Source: Apiospora phragmitis (Eukaryota; Ascomycota; Sordariomycetes; Amphisphaeriales; Apiosporaceae). Taken from it: a stretch of DNA of 64,000 bases. The stretch covers positions 1,612,001-1,676,000 of the forward strand of contig JAQQWL010000016.1 in the NCBI GenBank assembly GCA_038363925.1, read 5' to 3'. Positions 52,355 through 63,405 of the stretch are shown here, piece by piece; the first letter of the stretch is position 1, and each line of letters starts with the position of its first letter. Below the pieces are notes generated by a model that searched no databases, was not told where the DNA came from, and saw only the letters and a list, made by a program, of their open reading frames with translations. Position numbers and translations under genes: made by a program.

Positions 52355-54153
52355 ATGGAGTATACTGAAATATACACCGTGTGTGTAGGTGGCTTATTTA
52401 CAGCGCTCCTGGTCTATCGGAACCTGTATCCATGGCTCGAGAAACTTTTGCAGAGAACGATGATATATGTGACCAAGTATTTAACATACCAGCATATCCT
52501 CCATCGTCATACCCTGGCTGGGCCATGGTCCGTAGGATCCGTGCTCACACAAAGCGCTTATGTGGCCCTGAACCTATTCTGCCTCAGCTATAGAGTCTCT
52601 TCGGTTCGAGAAAGCGCGATAAGGGCCGGATATCTTTGCTTGGCAAACCTAATGCCCGTCCTCCTTGGTCTTAACCTCAGCTTCCTCGCTGATCGCCTAG
52701 GTATTACGCTGAAAGCATGCCACAAGGTGCATTCCACGTTTGGCCTCGTATCGTTTGGTCATCTTCTCCTCCACGTCGTTGTTATTGTGGCTGAACGTGG
52801 TTCGTTCTCGTGGCATGTCACACAGGAACTCTTTGCCATGATAGTAAGCGAGGGGTCTCTGGCCTGGAATGTGCCGCACTAACACGTCCAGGGCACTCTG
52901 TCGTTGTCTCTCCTCGTCTGTCTCTCCATATCCCCCTTTCGGAGGCGCTTCTATGAAGTCTTCATCCGGACGCACCAGATCCTCGCTCTGGCCTTGGTTC
53001 TAGGCCTATGGCAACACCTCGGTTCATTTTCCGCATTTAGGTGGCTTTTAATATATATTTACTGTGGCGTCTTCTTCGGCCTCCATTTGCTCCAGGCGGG
53101 TCTTGTCTTGTATCGAAATGTTGTATGGGGCAAACCCTTACCTCGAGCCGTCATCACTCAGCACAACGGGGCCATCAGGATCCAGCTCCGTGTATCGCGC
53201 TCAGTCAAAGTCGATGCGGGGCAATACATCGGTCTTTGGATCCCAGCAGTCAGCCTCGGCTCCCTCTTCCAGGTGCATCCGTTCATGGTGACGTCGTGGG
53301 CCGAGATAGAGCAGGATAGCCTCGAGCTCTTTGTTCAGCCCCGCCGAGGTATCACTTCGAAGCTCCTCCGCGGTGCCACATTGGACGCCGGCGGAGCGTC
53401 AAGTCGCATAGCACTCTTCAGCGGCCCGCACGGTCAAGGTCTGCCTGTTTGGGACTTTGAGACCGTCCTGTTGGTCGCTACAGGCTTCGGCATTGCGGCC
53501 ATGCTTCCCTACCTTAGAAAGCTTATACGCGGCTACAACCTTTCCAAAGGCCGTACGCGTCGGATTCATCTGGTATGGCTAGTTTATAGCCTCGGTAGGT
53601 TTGCCGTCACGTCTGAATCCGTACGTACTGACAAGAAACAGAGCTCGTGTCGGCTGCGGGCGACCTACTTAACGATGCTCTATCCGACGACACACTCGGT
53701 GACGGCTATGTTAGTCCAAGTGCCGGCCATCCCTGGTTCTGGCTTGCTATACTAAAAAGACTGGCAGATTCTTTGCATATCGATCTATCATGCGAGCGGC
53801 TCACAAACGCAGGAGTACGGCAAACATGCGCGGGCGACTCTGCTGCCCGGGGTGCCACAATGGGAGGAAATTCTCCAAAGCGAGATTCAAGGGGATTTCT
53901 TAATGCCAGAAATCGAAAGGATCCTGCATGGCAAGGCGGACGACGACTTTTTTCGACGACTGCAGAAATTTGAACGCGAAAAGGGACGAGTACTGGTTAT
54001 AGGTAAGGAGCATGTAACGGTAGTAGCATGTGGTACTGACACCGGCCTCTAGTGTCTGCAAAGTGTGAGGTTCGGGACGAGCTCCGTTGCCTCGTGCGGC
54101 AATACATACTCGATCGAGTACAGCTGCAAGAGCTGGATTACCAGCCCGTATAG
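52355..54153 (+). CDS. FRE-type ferric reductase / NOX-like flavocytochrome, five exons, 531 aa
   Basis: Exons 52355-52843, 52892-53594, 53642-53709, 53768-54002 and 54053-54153 sum to 532 codons. The introns are 47-58 nt, with GTAAGC, GTAGGT, GTTAGT and GTAAGG donors and AG acceptors. The product has six or more TM helices with paired haem-ligand histidines (ACHKVHSTFGLVSFGHLLLH and FIRTHQILALALVLGLWQHL). An FAD-binding strand with HPFMVTSW follows, then the NADPH-binding parts SGPHGQGL and LLVATGFGIAAMLPYL. The C-terminal part holds GDGYILCISIYHASGS, a long helix (WEEILQSEIQGDFLMPEIER) and the end VQLQELDYQPV. It should move electrons from cytosolic NADPH through FAD and haem across a membrane, classically to reduce Fe3+ for uptake. 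FRE genes are recurrent Starship cargo. A 105-bp fragment of a second copy lies at 40930. Confidence 0.88.
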
Positions 54154-54778
54154 GGGGGAGGGGGTGGGGCGACTATGTCCCTAGCTATCGAGTGCAGAGC
54201 GTTCTGGTGTTATTATATTCTCCAGCGTATCAATGTAGGTAACAGGCACGTACTTCGGTACCTCGTCTAGAGTAATGAGCGGTCCTATGTACATGCAACG
54301 ATAAATCTCGCAAAAAAGTATGGCAAATCAAAGCGCATGGTATGTGTTGAGGGGCTCTTGTCGCTGCGCGAATAACGGTCCGTCTTCAAATCGGGTATGG
54401 CATGTAACTGATCTGTGTAGCTTAAGATCGAATAATACTGTAGTTCGGTTTGGGTTACTCGAAGCTTCCAACAATTTACTTAGGAGCGACCAAAAAAGGC
54501 TCGGGCAGAGAAGCCGAAATGGGCCGATTTGGGAGCCTGTCTAGACACGTGAAGTGGATTGTAACTAGCCAGCCAGCGCCGGCGAGTATGGATGGCGTGA
54601 AGCCAAACACGGCGTTTACTTGATAAATATCGGATGTTCAGTCCTTAGATATAGTACAGCATGTATATACATATATGTATTAACCAGCATGTGACGTTAT
54701 GATAAGTCAAGCCATCTAGGAGGAGGCCATAAGCTTTCGCCATACCCTAGAAACAGGCCTACCCTAACGACGGACCCG
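54154..54778. other. Intergenic region
   Basis: 3' flank of the ferric reductase and 5' flank of the cyclin gene. ATATACATATATGTAT at about 54664-54679 is an imperfect palindrome. No gene. Confidence 0.4.
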
Positions 54779-55498
54779 ATGCGCCGGCTTGCCAACAAAC
54801 GCGACAGAGAAGCCACGGGTGGCTCACGGGTAACCAAGAGACGAGCATGGGCGGCAGTGACCTTGGCTACCTCCCCATTGGCCCGACTCCGCCATATTAT
54901 GCCATCCACGAACCGATCCCAGTTTGAGACCGATGCTTCTCGGTTGAGAAAGCTCATCGCCCAACCGGTGTCCCCGGCGATGCTGTCTTATCTGGCCTAT
55001 CTCACCTACGATGCCGTGTCGAACACGGGGCAGCTCCTGAATGCATCCTCTTCACAGCTCTGTAGACCCCAACCAACAGCACTGCCCACCCTCTTTGGTT
55101 TCATCTCTCATTTGGTGGCGGTTTTCCGAGTGGCTGTTCCTACTCTTCTCTCCACCTCCATCTATCTCCGTCGCTTGAAGCCGAAATTGAAATGCGCCGT
55201 ACAAACTGTCGATAGCACTGTCCACCGTATCTTTTTGACTGCGCTTATCCTTATATCTAAATACTTGAACGACCGGTCATTTAAGAACAAGACATGGGCC
55301 AAATACACCCATATGGACCTAGGCGCCTCTACGTTTGGGCTCAGCTTAGCCGAGGTGAACCTCATGGAGTTCCAGTTTCTCTCCTTGCTAAATTGGAAGC
55401 TTCAAATCACCGAAGCGGACTTGTACGAAGCGCTGGGTCCCCTTCTACGACGCCGTTCGACGGACGATCGTGAGGTGACAGAGATGTCTTCCTTTTAG
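54779..55498 (+). CDS. Pho80/Pcl-type cyclin-like protein (239 aa)
   Basis: The C-terminal half has the cyclin-box pattern of the Pho80 family: SIYLRRLKPKLKCAVQTVDS, HRIFLTALILISKYLNDRSF, WAKYTHMDLGASTFGLSLAE and VNLMEFQFLSLLNWKLQITE. Such cyclins bind Pho85-type kinases and act in nutrient, cell-cycle or polarity control. The head (residues 1-60) is basic. A Ser-rich stretch at 85-110 with LFGFISHLVAVF separates the helices and may hide a small in-frame intron. The ORF is intact and ends in TDDREVTEMSSF. Nothing in the sequence shows which kinase it partners. Confidence 0.75.
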   Translation: MRRLANKRDREATGGSRVTKRRAWAAVTLATSPLARLRHIMPSTNRSQFETDASRLRKLIAQPVSPAMLSYLAYLTYDAVSNTGQLLNASSSQLCRPQPTALPTLFGFISHLVAVFRVAVPTLLSTSIYLRRLKPKLKCAVQTVDSTVHRIFLTALILISKYLNDRSFKNKTWAKYTHMDLGASTFGLSLAEVNLMEFQFLSLLNWKLQITEADLYEALGPLLRRRSTDDREVTEMSSF

Positions 55499-56036
55499 GA
55501 AATACTACATATCAGGTGAATTACCCGGGCCGGAGTTGGAAGTATGGCAGTATAGATAGAATACAAGCAAAATTCCTGATAATGAGTGTTCTAACGCAGG
55601 GTGGCTTAGCGGGCTCAGACAGATTGTGGTTGGATCAGACGAGGTGACTCAGCTGACTGAAACAGCGGCCTGGGTAACAATGCTCCAGTCATGGCTTGTG
55701 GTGATTATGAGTGTAGCCAGAACTAGTGTATATAGACAGACCCATGGCACCTAGGTAGCGTCTTTAGTCCTTGATCAATAAGTAACTCTAAACAATATGC
55801 TGTTACACCCCTCTGCGGTGACGGCAATGAGTATAGTGAAAGTATCATGCCACACTATATTTATGGGGACCAGATCCGTCTATTATGTACTATCTAGGTT
55901 TATCGAGGATTCTGTTTGGAATAGTAACAAGAGACAGCGAGTAGGAATAGAATGAACTCGGTAATTCGCCAGGCAATCTATGGACTGTGGTAGGAAGGAG
56001 CTATAGGCGAGAGTAGTAAATCTTCATAGCTGCCAT
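55499..56036. other. Intergenic region between convergent genes
   Basis: 3' ends of the cyclin (plus) and the HMG-box gene (minus) face each other here. No gene. Confidence 0.4.
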
Positions 56037-57024
56037 TTATTCCTTTGGCCCACTATCAGTTGGGTCATCAAGGACGAGAGCGGCTTGAGGCCCAGCACGA
56101 AGACGCCGCCGCTTCGCTGCTCCGTTTTTAGAGCCGCCAAACTTGTAATCAGGAAAGGCGACCAAGTGGTTTCTCTTTTCGATTTCCGCCCACTCTTTGA
56201 ACTGCACGCGCACAGCCGTGGATTCCACGAGCCAGAGCTCACCGCATATCGTAGAAAAATTGGGGCGCGGGTCCCTCTCGTGGGACGCGGCTCGGATCCG
56301 GTCTCGATTGGCCCTGCGCCATAACATAAAGGCGTTGAGGGGCTTCTTGACCTTGCCGCAGCTCGCAAACCGCGCTTGTTCCTGGTGCCGGACCTCCGGC
56401 GACCGGTGAATATAGGCTTCCACATCCATAAGTGGAATGTTTTCCCAATCTCCAGTCAGCTTCTTCCACGATTCCTCGAGTCCAGCCAAGTGGCCGGGGG
56501 CAAAATCTACCCTCCCTGGATTTAGCGACTGATCGATAGTCATCTCATACCATGCGTCGAAGCTGGAAGTATCATGTCTTGGACCCCCATCCGCCTCGGC
56601 GTTGAGGGATTCGTTGTTAAAAATTGTAGGTAAACCTTCGGTACCGTAGAAGTATGGGGTGTTCTACAGTGCATCAAGGTCAGACCTAGCTCGTGTGGGT
56701 TAGAAGGAGCTACTTACCAGGCCATTGCCCTGGTGTTTTACCTCCAATCCACTGGACTCTAGAGGCTGGGTGGGCCCATATGCATATGGCGGCTGCTGCC
56801 CTTGTCAGTCTCAAACTTGAACATGGAGGGACGGACTCTGGTACCGGCAACGTAATGTGCTCATTTAGATCAACCATGCCGGCGCAGAGGACCGGCGAAA
56901 GGTATGGAGTGGCCGGCAGCCGTTGGGACAGGAGTGTCATCGCGGGATCGCAATGGCACAGCAGGCCGTTGGCTCTCGGGATCCATTGGTCTTGATCCGC
57001 AAGGGGCTGTACCGCTTGATCCAT
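56037..57024 (-). CDS. HMG-box protein, two exons, 301 aa
   Basis: Exon 1 is 57024-56718 and exon 2 is 56635-56037. The intron at 56636-56717 (GTAAGT donor, GAAG acceptor) gives 302 codons in frame; an acceptor at 56664 looks better but breaks the frame. The HMG box is near the C-terminus: KVKKPLNAFMLWRRANRDRI, NFSTICGELWLVESTAVRVQ, FKEWAEIEKRNHLVAFPDYKF, followed by a basic nuclear signal (AAKRRRLRAG). This is the sequence-specific single-box class that includes fungal mating-type and STE11-like regulators; RPNFSTICGELW with EWAEIEKRNH resembles the MAT-type boxes. The first 200 residues are unrecognised. No second mating-type gene is adjacent, so a MAT role is not supported. It probably binds DNA and regulates transcription. 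Confidence 0.75.
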
Positions 57025-57759
57025 CGTTGGTAGGGCGACAGTTTACAGCATAACCCAGGCAAGAAAGCTGTAACGCTATGACCGTGCTTGCTGTTTACAC
57101 TCCGGAGCTCTTCTCTCATGCAGAGTTGCTATTTGTCTATTTCTAGCACAAAGAATCTGGACAGTCGATAAGTGGCTGAAGCAATAATATTCGTAGGTAA
57201 TTCCAATGCCGGAATGAGATGGATGTATCGCATGGGCAAGATATGCTGCACGACAAGACTCTTGTGGGGTTGTCAAAGAGGAGCCAGAACCCAAGGCAAG
57301 GCAGCGATTAGTGTACTTGGTGGAATGTACATATTGTACCCACACGCGTGTGGATTCCGCAATGCTACATAGGCCGTAGGTACACGAGTCAGACCCTTGA
57401 AAGTACTTACGTATACCTATAAAAGCTAGAAGTGGATGCAAAACTTGATTGCCAGGGATTGAATTTCCCCTGCGTAGAAGTATCGACTTGTATGTACGTA
57501 TGAGAGGACAGCGGAACCTATTATGGAAAGTCGGGTATATGACTGTAGTAGCTCTACTTATTTGGTGCACATCGTGAGGCTGTAAGTGGGTGTCAAAGCG
57601 GGATGAATTGGAGACAGGTCAGACGTGGGACTCAGGTAGATCTAATCTTCCCTACTCTGAAATCTAATCTAATCAATCTAATCTCTCTATCTGGGCTCGC
57701 GTATTACTCTAGTAAACAAGAAACGCGATAAAGCGTCTATAAGGAAGCACAGTAATCAG
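57025..57759. other. Intergenic region
   Basis: Promoter side of the HMG-box gene and 3' flank of the patatin gene. ATCTAATC is repeated near 57660-57682. No gene. Confidence 0.4.
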
Positions 57760-60700
57760 CTAATGTCGCCTCAATCGTTTCCGCCGGCCCGCCTCGTACG
57801 TTTCCGTATTTTTGCGTTTTCTGGGTTGATGATCGAGCGTTCCAAACCAAGCCTCGAGACACTGCTGGGAGAGAAGCCGCTGTAGCGTGAACGGGGAGCC
57901 GCTGATCTGGCACGTGGTACCCGGACCTTCTTCGAGCGCGATCGAAAATGGCTCTTCGCGGCTGCGTATCTGGAAGCGGACCTGTTTGAAAAAGTTTCCA
58001 TCGCGTCGCACCGAGGACCGGTCCTGGAAGGAACCCGGGAGCACCCGGCTGCGGAATCGGAACGCGGCAGACCCTCGGTCCAACTGGGACATCAGCGCCT
58101 CGAACTCGGGCGTCTTTGCCTTAAGCCGGCACTGGATGTGTCCCACGCACTCGTAGGTCCCATTGGCCCGTTGGAACGGTCGGGTATCGTCCAGTTCAAA
58201 AATAAACAGCTCAGCCCGCAATCGATAGACGAGCTTCTCCAATGCCGACGAGTTCCAAATCGTCTCGCGGGCCACCTTGCCAATCCTGTCCATCTCGGTC
58301 AGGTTGTCGAGCGCCGGTCCGCGCGCGCCAAAATCCACATCGAAACGGAAGTAGTTGCCCTTTTTCGCGCTGAGAAGCTGGCTCGTAGGCCGTTCGGAAC
58401 TTCCAAGCGCCAAGACGGCCCGCAGGATGCGCACGGGAAACGAATCTTTCCAGAAGCAGCGCGAACGGGACATCTCGGGCCTCTCTGCTTGGGTGGAGCC
58501 GGTCCCGAAGGACGCGACCAGGCTGGGTTCCGGTGTGGCCGGAAACAATGCGGCAACTTCGCGGGTGGCTATGGATACCGGGTTGTTATACGTTAGTCCG
58601 CCGTCCTGGAAACTACCGAGGCCTTCGATGTCCTGTGGTTTTAGATAACTGGAGGCACTCGATTAGCGGAAGGAAGGCGGGGTGATGCCGCTTCGGCCGC
58701 TACGACGGGTACTTACTATGGCGCAGCCGTGGCACACAGCAGGCTGGACTTCCTTAGCTTGATCGGTTGAGCATAGACAAAGGCGCTGGACTTACATCTT
58801 CCAGAGAGGGATCCGGCTCATTCCCATTTCCGGTTGGAGGACGTGATAATCTGTTCAGGCCACGCAGGTTAATAAGACTCTCCCCCCTTTTTTCCATACC
58901 TGTCCGTCGGACCGCCTAAGATGGACTTACCAGTGCTATCGTCGCGTTTGCCCACACCGTTGTAGTTGCTGAAGATACAGGTGCTGACGTCTTTGATCGT
59001 GGTTACCGGCACACCCACCATGGCGCCCATCTCGGTCGCCTTGGAGCAGTCGATTATGCTTCTCCCTGCACCGAAGACGCCCTGTAGGGCTGTTCTCAGG
59101 TTCCGGGTCGGGTATCGGCTATCGGCCACGAGCGAAAGCAGGAACTGGCACAGCGGAGACAGCCACGGGATCCAGAGGGACATTCGAGGTCGGAAGGCAA
59201 GGCGTGCTAACCTGTCGAAGGCGGCTATGCAGTCTTCGATGGGCCATTGGTTGACGCCAAGCGCAAAGGCGATGATGGCACCTGTATGAATCACTACTAT
59301 CAGCTTTCCCGACGCCGCTCGCCTTCCGTGGAGTGACGGGTATACCAGAGCTTGTGCCGTAGATTACGTCGAAGTTTCGTTGCACCGGATAGGGCAGCCC
59401 GACTCGGTCCTGCAGAGCCTGGATGGACTCGAGTGCGACTCTCCCCCTCGTGCCTCCTCCGTCAATGCTGAGTACGCGCACGCTCGCTGTGCTCGGCTTG
59501 ACCCGCACCGACAGATCAGCGGTATCGGCAAGGCAGAGAAAGCATTTGTTGACATGGAAAAGCCAGGGATCCGTCTCGCTCTTGGCCCCAAATATCTTGA
59601 CGCAGTTCTGGTCTACCGAATGCCCGCAGGGCAGGGCGAACTGCGGTCTCTGGCGGATGCACACGAAGCAGGTATCGTCCGAGGTCCAAGCCGAAAGCCT
59701 TCCGTGATGACGCCGCATTGTGTTTCGGTGAACCTCCATCGACGACCCAAGTCGACGGTACTCGCCAAAGTGAACAACCATCTCATCTTCCACCAAGTTA
59801 GCGAACGTAGAAGGGAGAAGCATACAGTCGGATCCTTCATCGGCCAAGACGAGACCCTTGCATACGCGATAACACGTTTCTCTATATAACGCGGCGAATG
59901 CGTGCCGGGGGCTGAAGGCTATCGAGATGGTCATTTGCTTTCGATCTCGGCTACAGACAGGGCAGAGAACTTACGATGCATTCCGGGAGGGTATTGATCG
60001 AGGATGAAGCTTGAGGCAATCAGGGGGACGCCAACCTCTTTCAGAGCCTTCAGGGAATGGAAATTCTTCAGGAACCGGGCTAGGTGTGCGTCCAGATCCG
60101 GCGCAACAGGGGTATGTGCGCGCGAGGTACGGACCAGGTCAAACGGTTCACGAGGCGCCTGCGTAATGTGCACTGCCGTGCTTTGGAGCATTTCTGCCAG
60201 ATGGAGGGCACTGAAGAGGCAGTCGGAAGCAAGCCTTCCTTGCCTCACACTTTCCGACAGATCCGACACAACACGGGACAGTTTGCTGAAGGACCGGGCC
60301 TTATACCCCTGCCTGCGCCGGGAGCTACTAGGCTCGGGGCCTACACGTACGATACGAATGCCCGCAAAGCGGTCTCTTATGTCTATACTGGTCTCTTGGC
60401 GTATCAAGTCTCTAAAAGCCGCCAGGTGGTCGTCTTCCGAACCCTCGGCAACGACCAACACTAGCCAGGGAGGAACGTGGATGGTGGAGGGCTGTCCCTT
60501 ATCTAGCCACGCCGCCAAGCGATGAGCGACTCTACGAGGGCCACCGACGTCGTCCGCAAAGAAGCAAACCACGTTGGCGAACGGGACGAGGAGCCGGTAA
60601 AATATGTGATCGATTACCTCTGTGGCCTTTTGTGGCTGGGGAAGACTTTGCAGAGAACGGACGATACTGTCATGGCAGTTCTGCGACTTCCAAAGCCTTG

Positions 60701-61013
60701 TGATCCGGTTGTGCATAGGAAGATCGGCGTCGGCGAAGAAGCTAGGTCTTCCGCTCCGATTGCCAGCCAGGGCGTGCAGGTGGATCTCTCCGTGCGCCCT
60801 TCTCCCGCCCCCGGGGAGCGCGCTTCCTATCCCTAGCCTCTCGAGGAATTGGAGCTTGGACTGGTTCCCGATCAGAACGACCAGATTCGGGAATTCCTCT
60901 TCTGGCTTGGCCAGGCTACCTAGGAGCAGCCGCGGGCGCGAGGAGATCTCCAGGACAGGTTCGTGGTCCTTGCGCAGGATGCTCAGCCAGCTCGTATGCT
61001 TGCAAGTCGACAT
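57760..61013 (-). CDS. RING-like plus patatin-like phospholipase (PLP), six exons, 980 aa
   Basis: Exons 61013-59975, 59918-59346, 59281-58931, 58850-58796, 58743-58717 and 58657-57760 sum to 981 codons; all introns have GT-AG borders (52-80 nt). Residues 1-345 are an N-terminal domain of unknown type, with alpha/beta segments (FPNLVVLIGNQSKLQFLERL, VVCFFADDVGGPRRVAHRLA, PPWLVLVVAEGSEDDHLAAF) that recall a P-loop-like fold without a clear Walker A. A RING-like zinc cluster follows (CFVCIRQRPQFALPCGHSVD, CVKIFG, CFLC). Then comes the patatin domain: oxyanion loop DGGGTRGR, nucleophile GTSSG split across an intron, and catalytic Asp in DGGLTYNNP. The C-terminal 250 residues are a beta-rich tail ending GRRKRLRRH. 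The enzyme should hydrolyse acyl esters of phospholipids. PLPs are recurrent Starship cargo and have been linked to fungal NLR-like immunity. All catalytic elements are intact. Confidence 0.88.
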
Positions 61014-61378
61014 GCTTATGCCGCAGAAAGGAAAGCCTAGGAGACCCAGCTCCTTATATAAGAGGGACGACGCCGTGGCGCTCGTAACAGCTGCGGCATC
61101 GAGGAGACAGAAACGGAGGCGCTGGGTGGTAAGCCGAATCCGGAGCTTCTGGCTGGCAGGTATGGCGTCCTTAAATCAGGCACTGCGGGCGAAGGTATGG
61201 AGCTGCCAAGGAGAACCACGGCGCGTATTGACAATCGTAATGGCGCCCACGATTACATACCATCTATCGCGTTTGTGAAGTCTGTGGCAGGTCGCGTAGC
61301 AGGGAATTCAAACGCCTCCACCACCGTCCCAAGTTCTGCCCACCAAGCTGTAGTTCTCCCTCCGACGCCGCGGCCCGT
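61014..61378. other. Intergenic region
   Basis: Promoter of the patatin gene; TATATAAGAG at about 61053-61062 on the plus strand could serve either direction. No gene. Confidence 0.35.
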
Positions 61379-61618
61379 CTAAAGGATGTCGCCGTTAGCG
61401 ACCTCTGCTCGAACTGCCGCAATAACGGCCCAGAGGGTCTGAGAGGGCTGGCACACCACGTGCATCACCACGTCCATGAATGCTCTTGCGGCCGGCCCGT
61501 TCCGAAGCCGAGCGCAGAGCTTCCTGCTACGCCGTTCTGGCAAGGAAAAGCCGACAGGAACCCTCCTCCCGTCAACCTGGCGGCAAAACCAAAAGCGCGG
61601 GATCGTCGACACGCTCAC
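61379..61618 (-). CDS. Short hypothetical protein (79 aa), uncertain
   Basis: Minus-strand frame MSVSTIPRFWFCRQVDGRRV, then GFSLPERRSRKLCARLRNGP, AFMDVVMHVVCQPSQTLWAV. The pattern is protein-like, but no domain is recognised. It could be an alternative first exon of the patatin gene downstream or the end of a separate small gene. Confidence 0.3.
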   Translation of the reverse strand: MSVSTIPRFWFCRQVDGRRVPVGFSLPERRSRKLCARLRNGPAARAFMDVVMHVVCQPSQTLWAVIAAVRAEVANGDIL

Positions 61619-61886
61619 GGGGGTGCGGCTCCCAAGTAGGAGAATGACGTTACACGGGGGAGGAAAGGACTACTGGGTGGAACGTTTCTCGACGGCATGC
61701 TTTAGTCATTCAGCGGATTTAGCCATAGCTAGCGAATCGCGATTCGACGCACAAAATTTATGATAACCTGTTGAGAAGTGACGAACTGATCCCTTACTGT
61801 GCCGATCCGAGAATCATCTGCAGAAACAGGATTCGGCACTACCTGCACTGTAACTATGGTAACATCACGAGGACTGGGACCCCCTT

Positions 61887-62811
61887 TCAGGCCTGCAGAA
61901 GCCGTTTGAACTCCCCGAGTAATGCAACCACCATTCGAGCCCCGTCGCGTAAGTCGACAGTGGCCACATGCTCTGGATCAACCCCGGGCAGGCGTGTGTT
62001 GTTTGTCAGCGGACGAGAAAGCTCCGACGCGTCGTCCACCATCGGCATAGGTCCGTCCGCAGGGCCATCATGCAGCATCCGCACCATTGCCTCTACCCCG
62101 ACAATATCCCCCATATCTACATCTTGCATGTAGCCACCGCCGAGGCGCTCTAGGGAAACCTCTACATCGTCTCCTGTGGGTGGACTAGGTGGTATCAAGA
62201 CAGCACCGTGGCCCTCCTGCCACGTACTCATGCCGGGGTCTCCATCGAGCTCCGCCTCGGCATCCGAATCGCCCATGTTGGCTTCTTGTAGAATGTCCGC
62301 GTCCCATTCTTTTCCAGGGGACTTCCTCTCCGGAGTTTCTTGCGGTGGCGGCGGCGTCGAGTCCGAGGAGCTGCTTTCGCCCGGATCGGCGACGACGATC
62401 TCGTCACGGGCCTGAGGAGTCTTCTGTCGTCTTCGGCCTCTGCGGCACCCCTTGCGTTGGCCGGACCCGGGCGGGCGCCCCTTCCGCGGTGTCGATCTGC
62501 GTTGAGGTTTCTGGCGTATTCCGCCGTGCTGGTTCAGATCTCGAAGCTAACGAATGCATGAGGAACGGACGTTGGGGGCGAGGGGCTCTAGGTCGGCCAG
62601 GACTTACGAGGCTATTGACATCGGGGACTTGCATGCCCTGGGGAAGATGCATTATACCATCCAGCTTATCATAGGTAGGATTCCAGAAGACGTAGGCGGC
62701 AAAAATGTTACATTTGACGCCCGTTTGGAGCATCTTGCTCATGCCGCTGTTTGTTCGTTTCCGGGCCATCTCTTTCTCGTCTCGGGTGTAGTTGCACATG
62801 GCGTTCTCCAT
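61887..62811 (-). CDS. AT-hook protein, two exons, 287 aa
   Basis: Exon 1 is 62811-62608 and exon 2 is 62546-61887; an intron at 62547-62607 (GTAAGT to TTAG) gives 288 codons. The N-terminal 60 residues (EMARKRTNSGMSKMLQTGVK, CNIFAAYVFWNPTYDKLDGI) have a basic helix followed by a hydrophobic strand, loosely like a degenerate MADS-type DNA-binding segment. After the splice comes a strongly basic stretch with an AT-hook core (TPRKGRPPGSGQRKGCRRGR). An acidic Ser/Pro-rich middle (GESSSSDSTPPPPQETPERK, MGDSDAEAELDGDPG) and a C-terminal helix (ARMVVALLGEFKRLLQA) follow. Binding to AT-rich DNA in the nucleus is the likely role. Ignoring the intron would falsely truncate it. Confidence 0.7.
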
Positions 62812-63405
62812 GTTGGTACGGCGACGATGACCTCCAGAAGTGCTGTCTGCTGCACAGGCTTCGGGGCGGCCTTTTCAATCGGGCGTTGGGGTGCCTCCGA
62901 GATTGGCTCTTGGATGTCCCTCCACTTTCGAATTGACAGAAAAGGCTATCACAGCACGTATGTACAGTACCTGGACACATAGTGGCAGCACCTAGCAAAA
63001 AGTACGTACTGGCCGGTGCGACCCCTCATAACGGCGCGTCCAACGTACTCAGGTACTGTATAGGTGTACTTGCATCTGTATAATAGGCTTGGTCATAAGC
63101 CATTTGCGGAGCGAGAAAGAAATAAGCACTGCAGGGGGGACTTTGTGTAGGACCTAGGTAGCGTGTACTATGTATATACCTGCTATGCTCGACGAAACGT
63201 ACCGATACTGGTACGTACAAGAAGATGTCCCCATCGTTTTGATGGGTACTATGTATTGTACTACGCAGTAAGTCGCAAATATCGTTCCCCCCACACTGCC
63301 ACGTTTTCGCTAAACATGTCTCCAGTTCGAGATGCAGACAAGCCTTTGAGCCTCCCACCCTAAGGGTCATTCTCCTCTCCTTTTGTTGCTTAAACCCTGT
63401 ACCTG
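62812..63405. other. Intergenic region
   Basis: Upstream of the AT-hook gene. Repeated TACGTA and GTACGT motifs occur at 62957-63007 and 63150-63220. No gene. Confidence 0.35.

Noticed and set aside
56037..57024. Mating-type locus
   Set aside because: The HMG box is MAT-like, but no alpha-box gene, APN2 or SLA2 neighbour was seen.
58138..61278. Plus-strand frames up to 218 codons across the patatin gene
   Set aside because: They lie antisense to verified exons with catalytic motifs and contain no recognisable domain.
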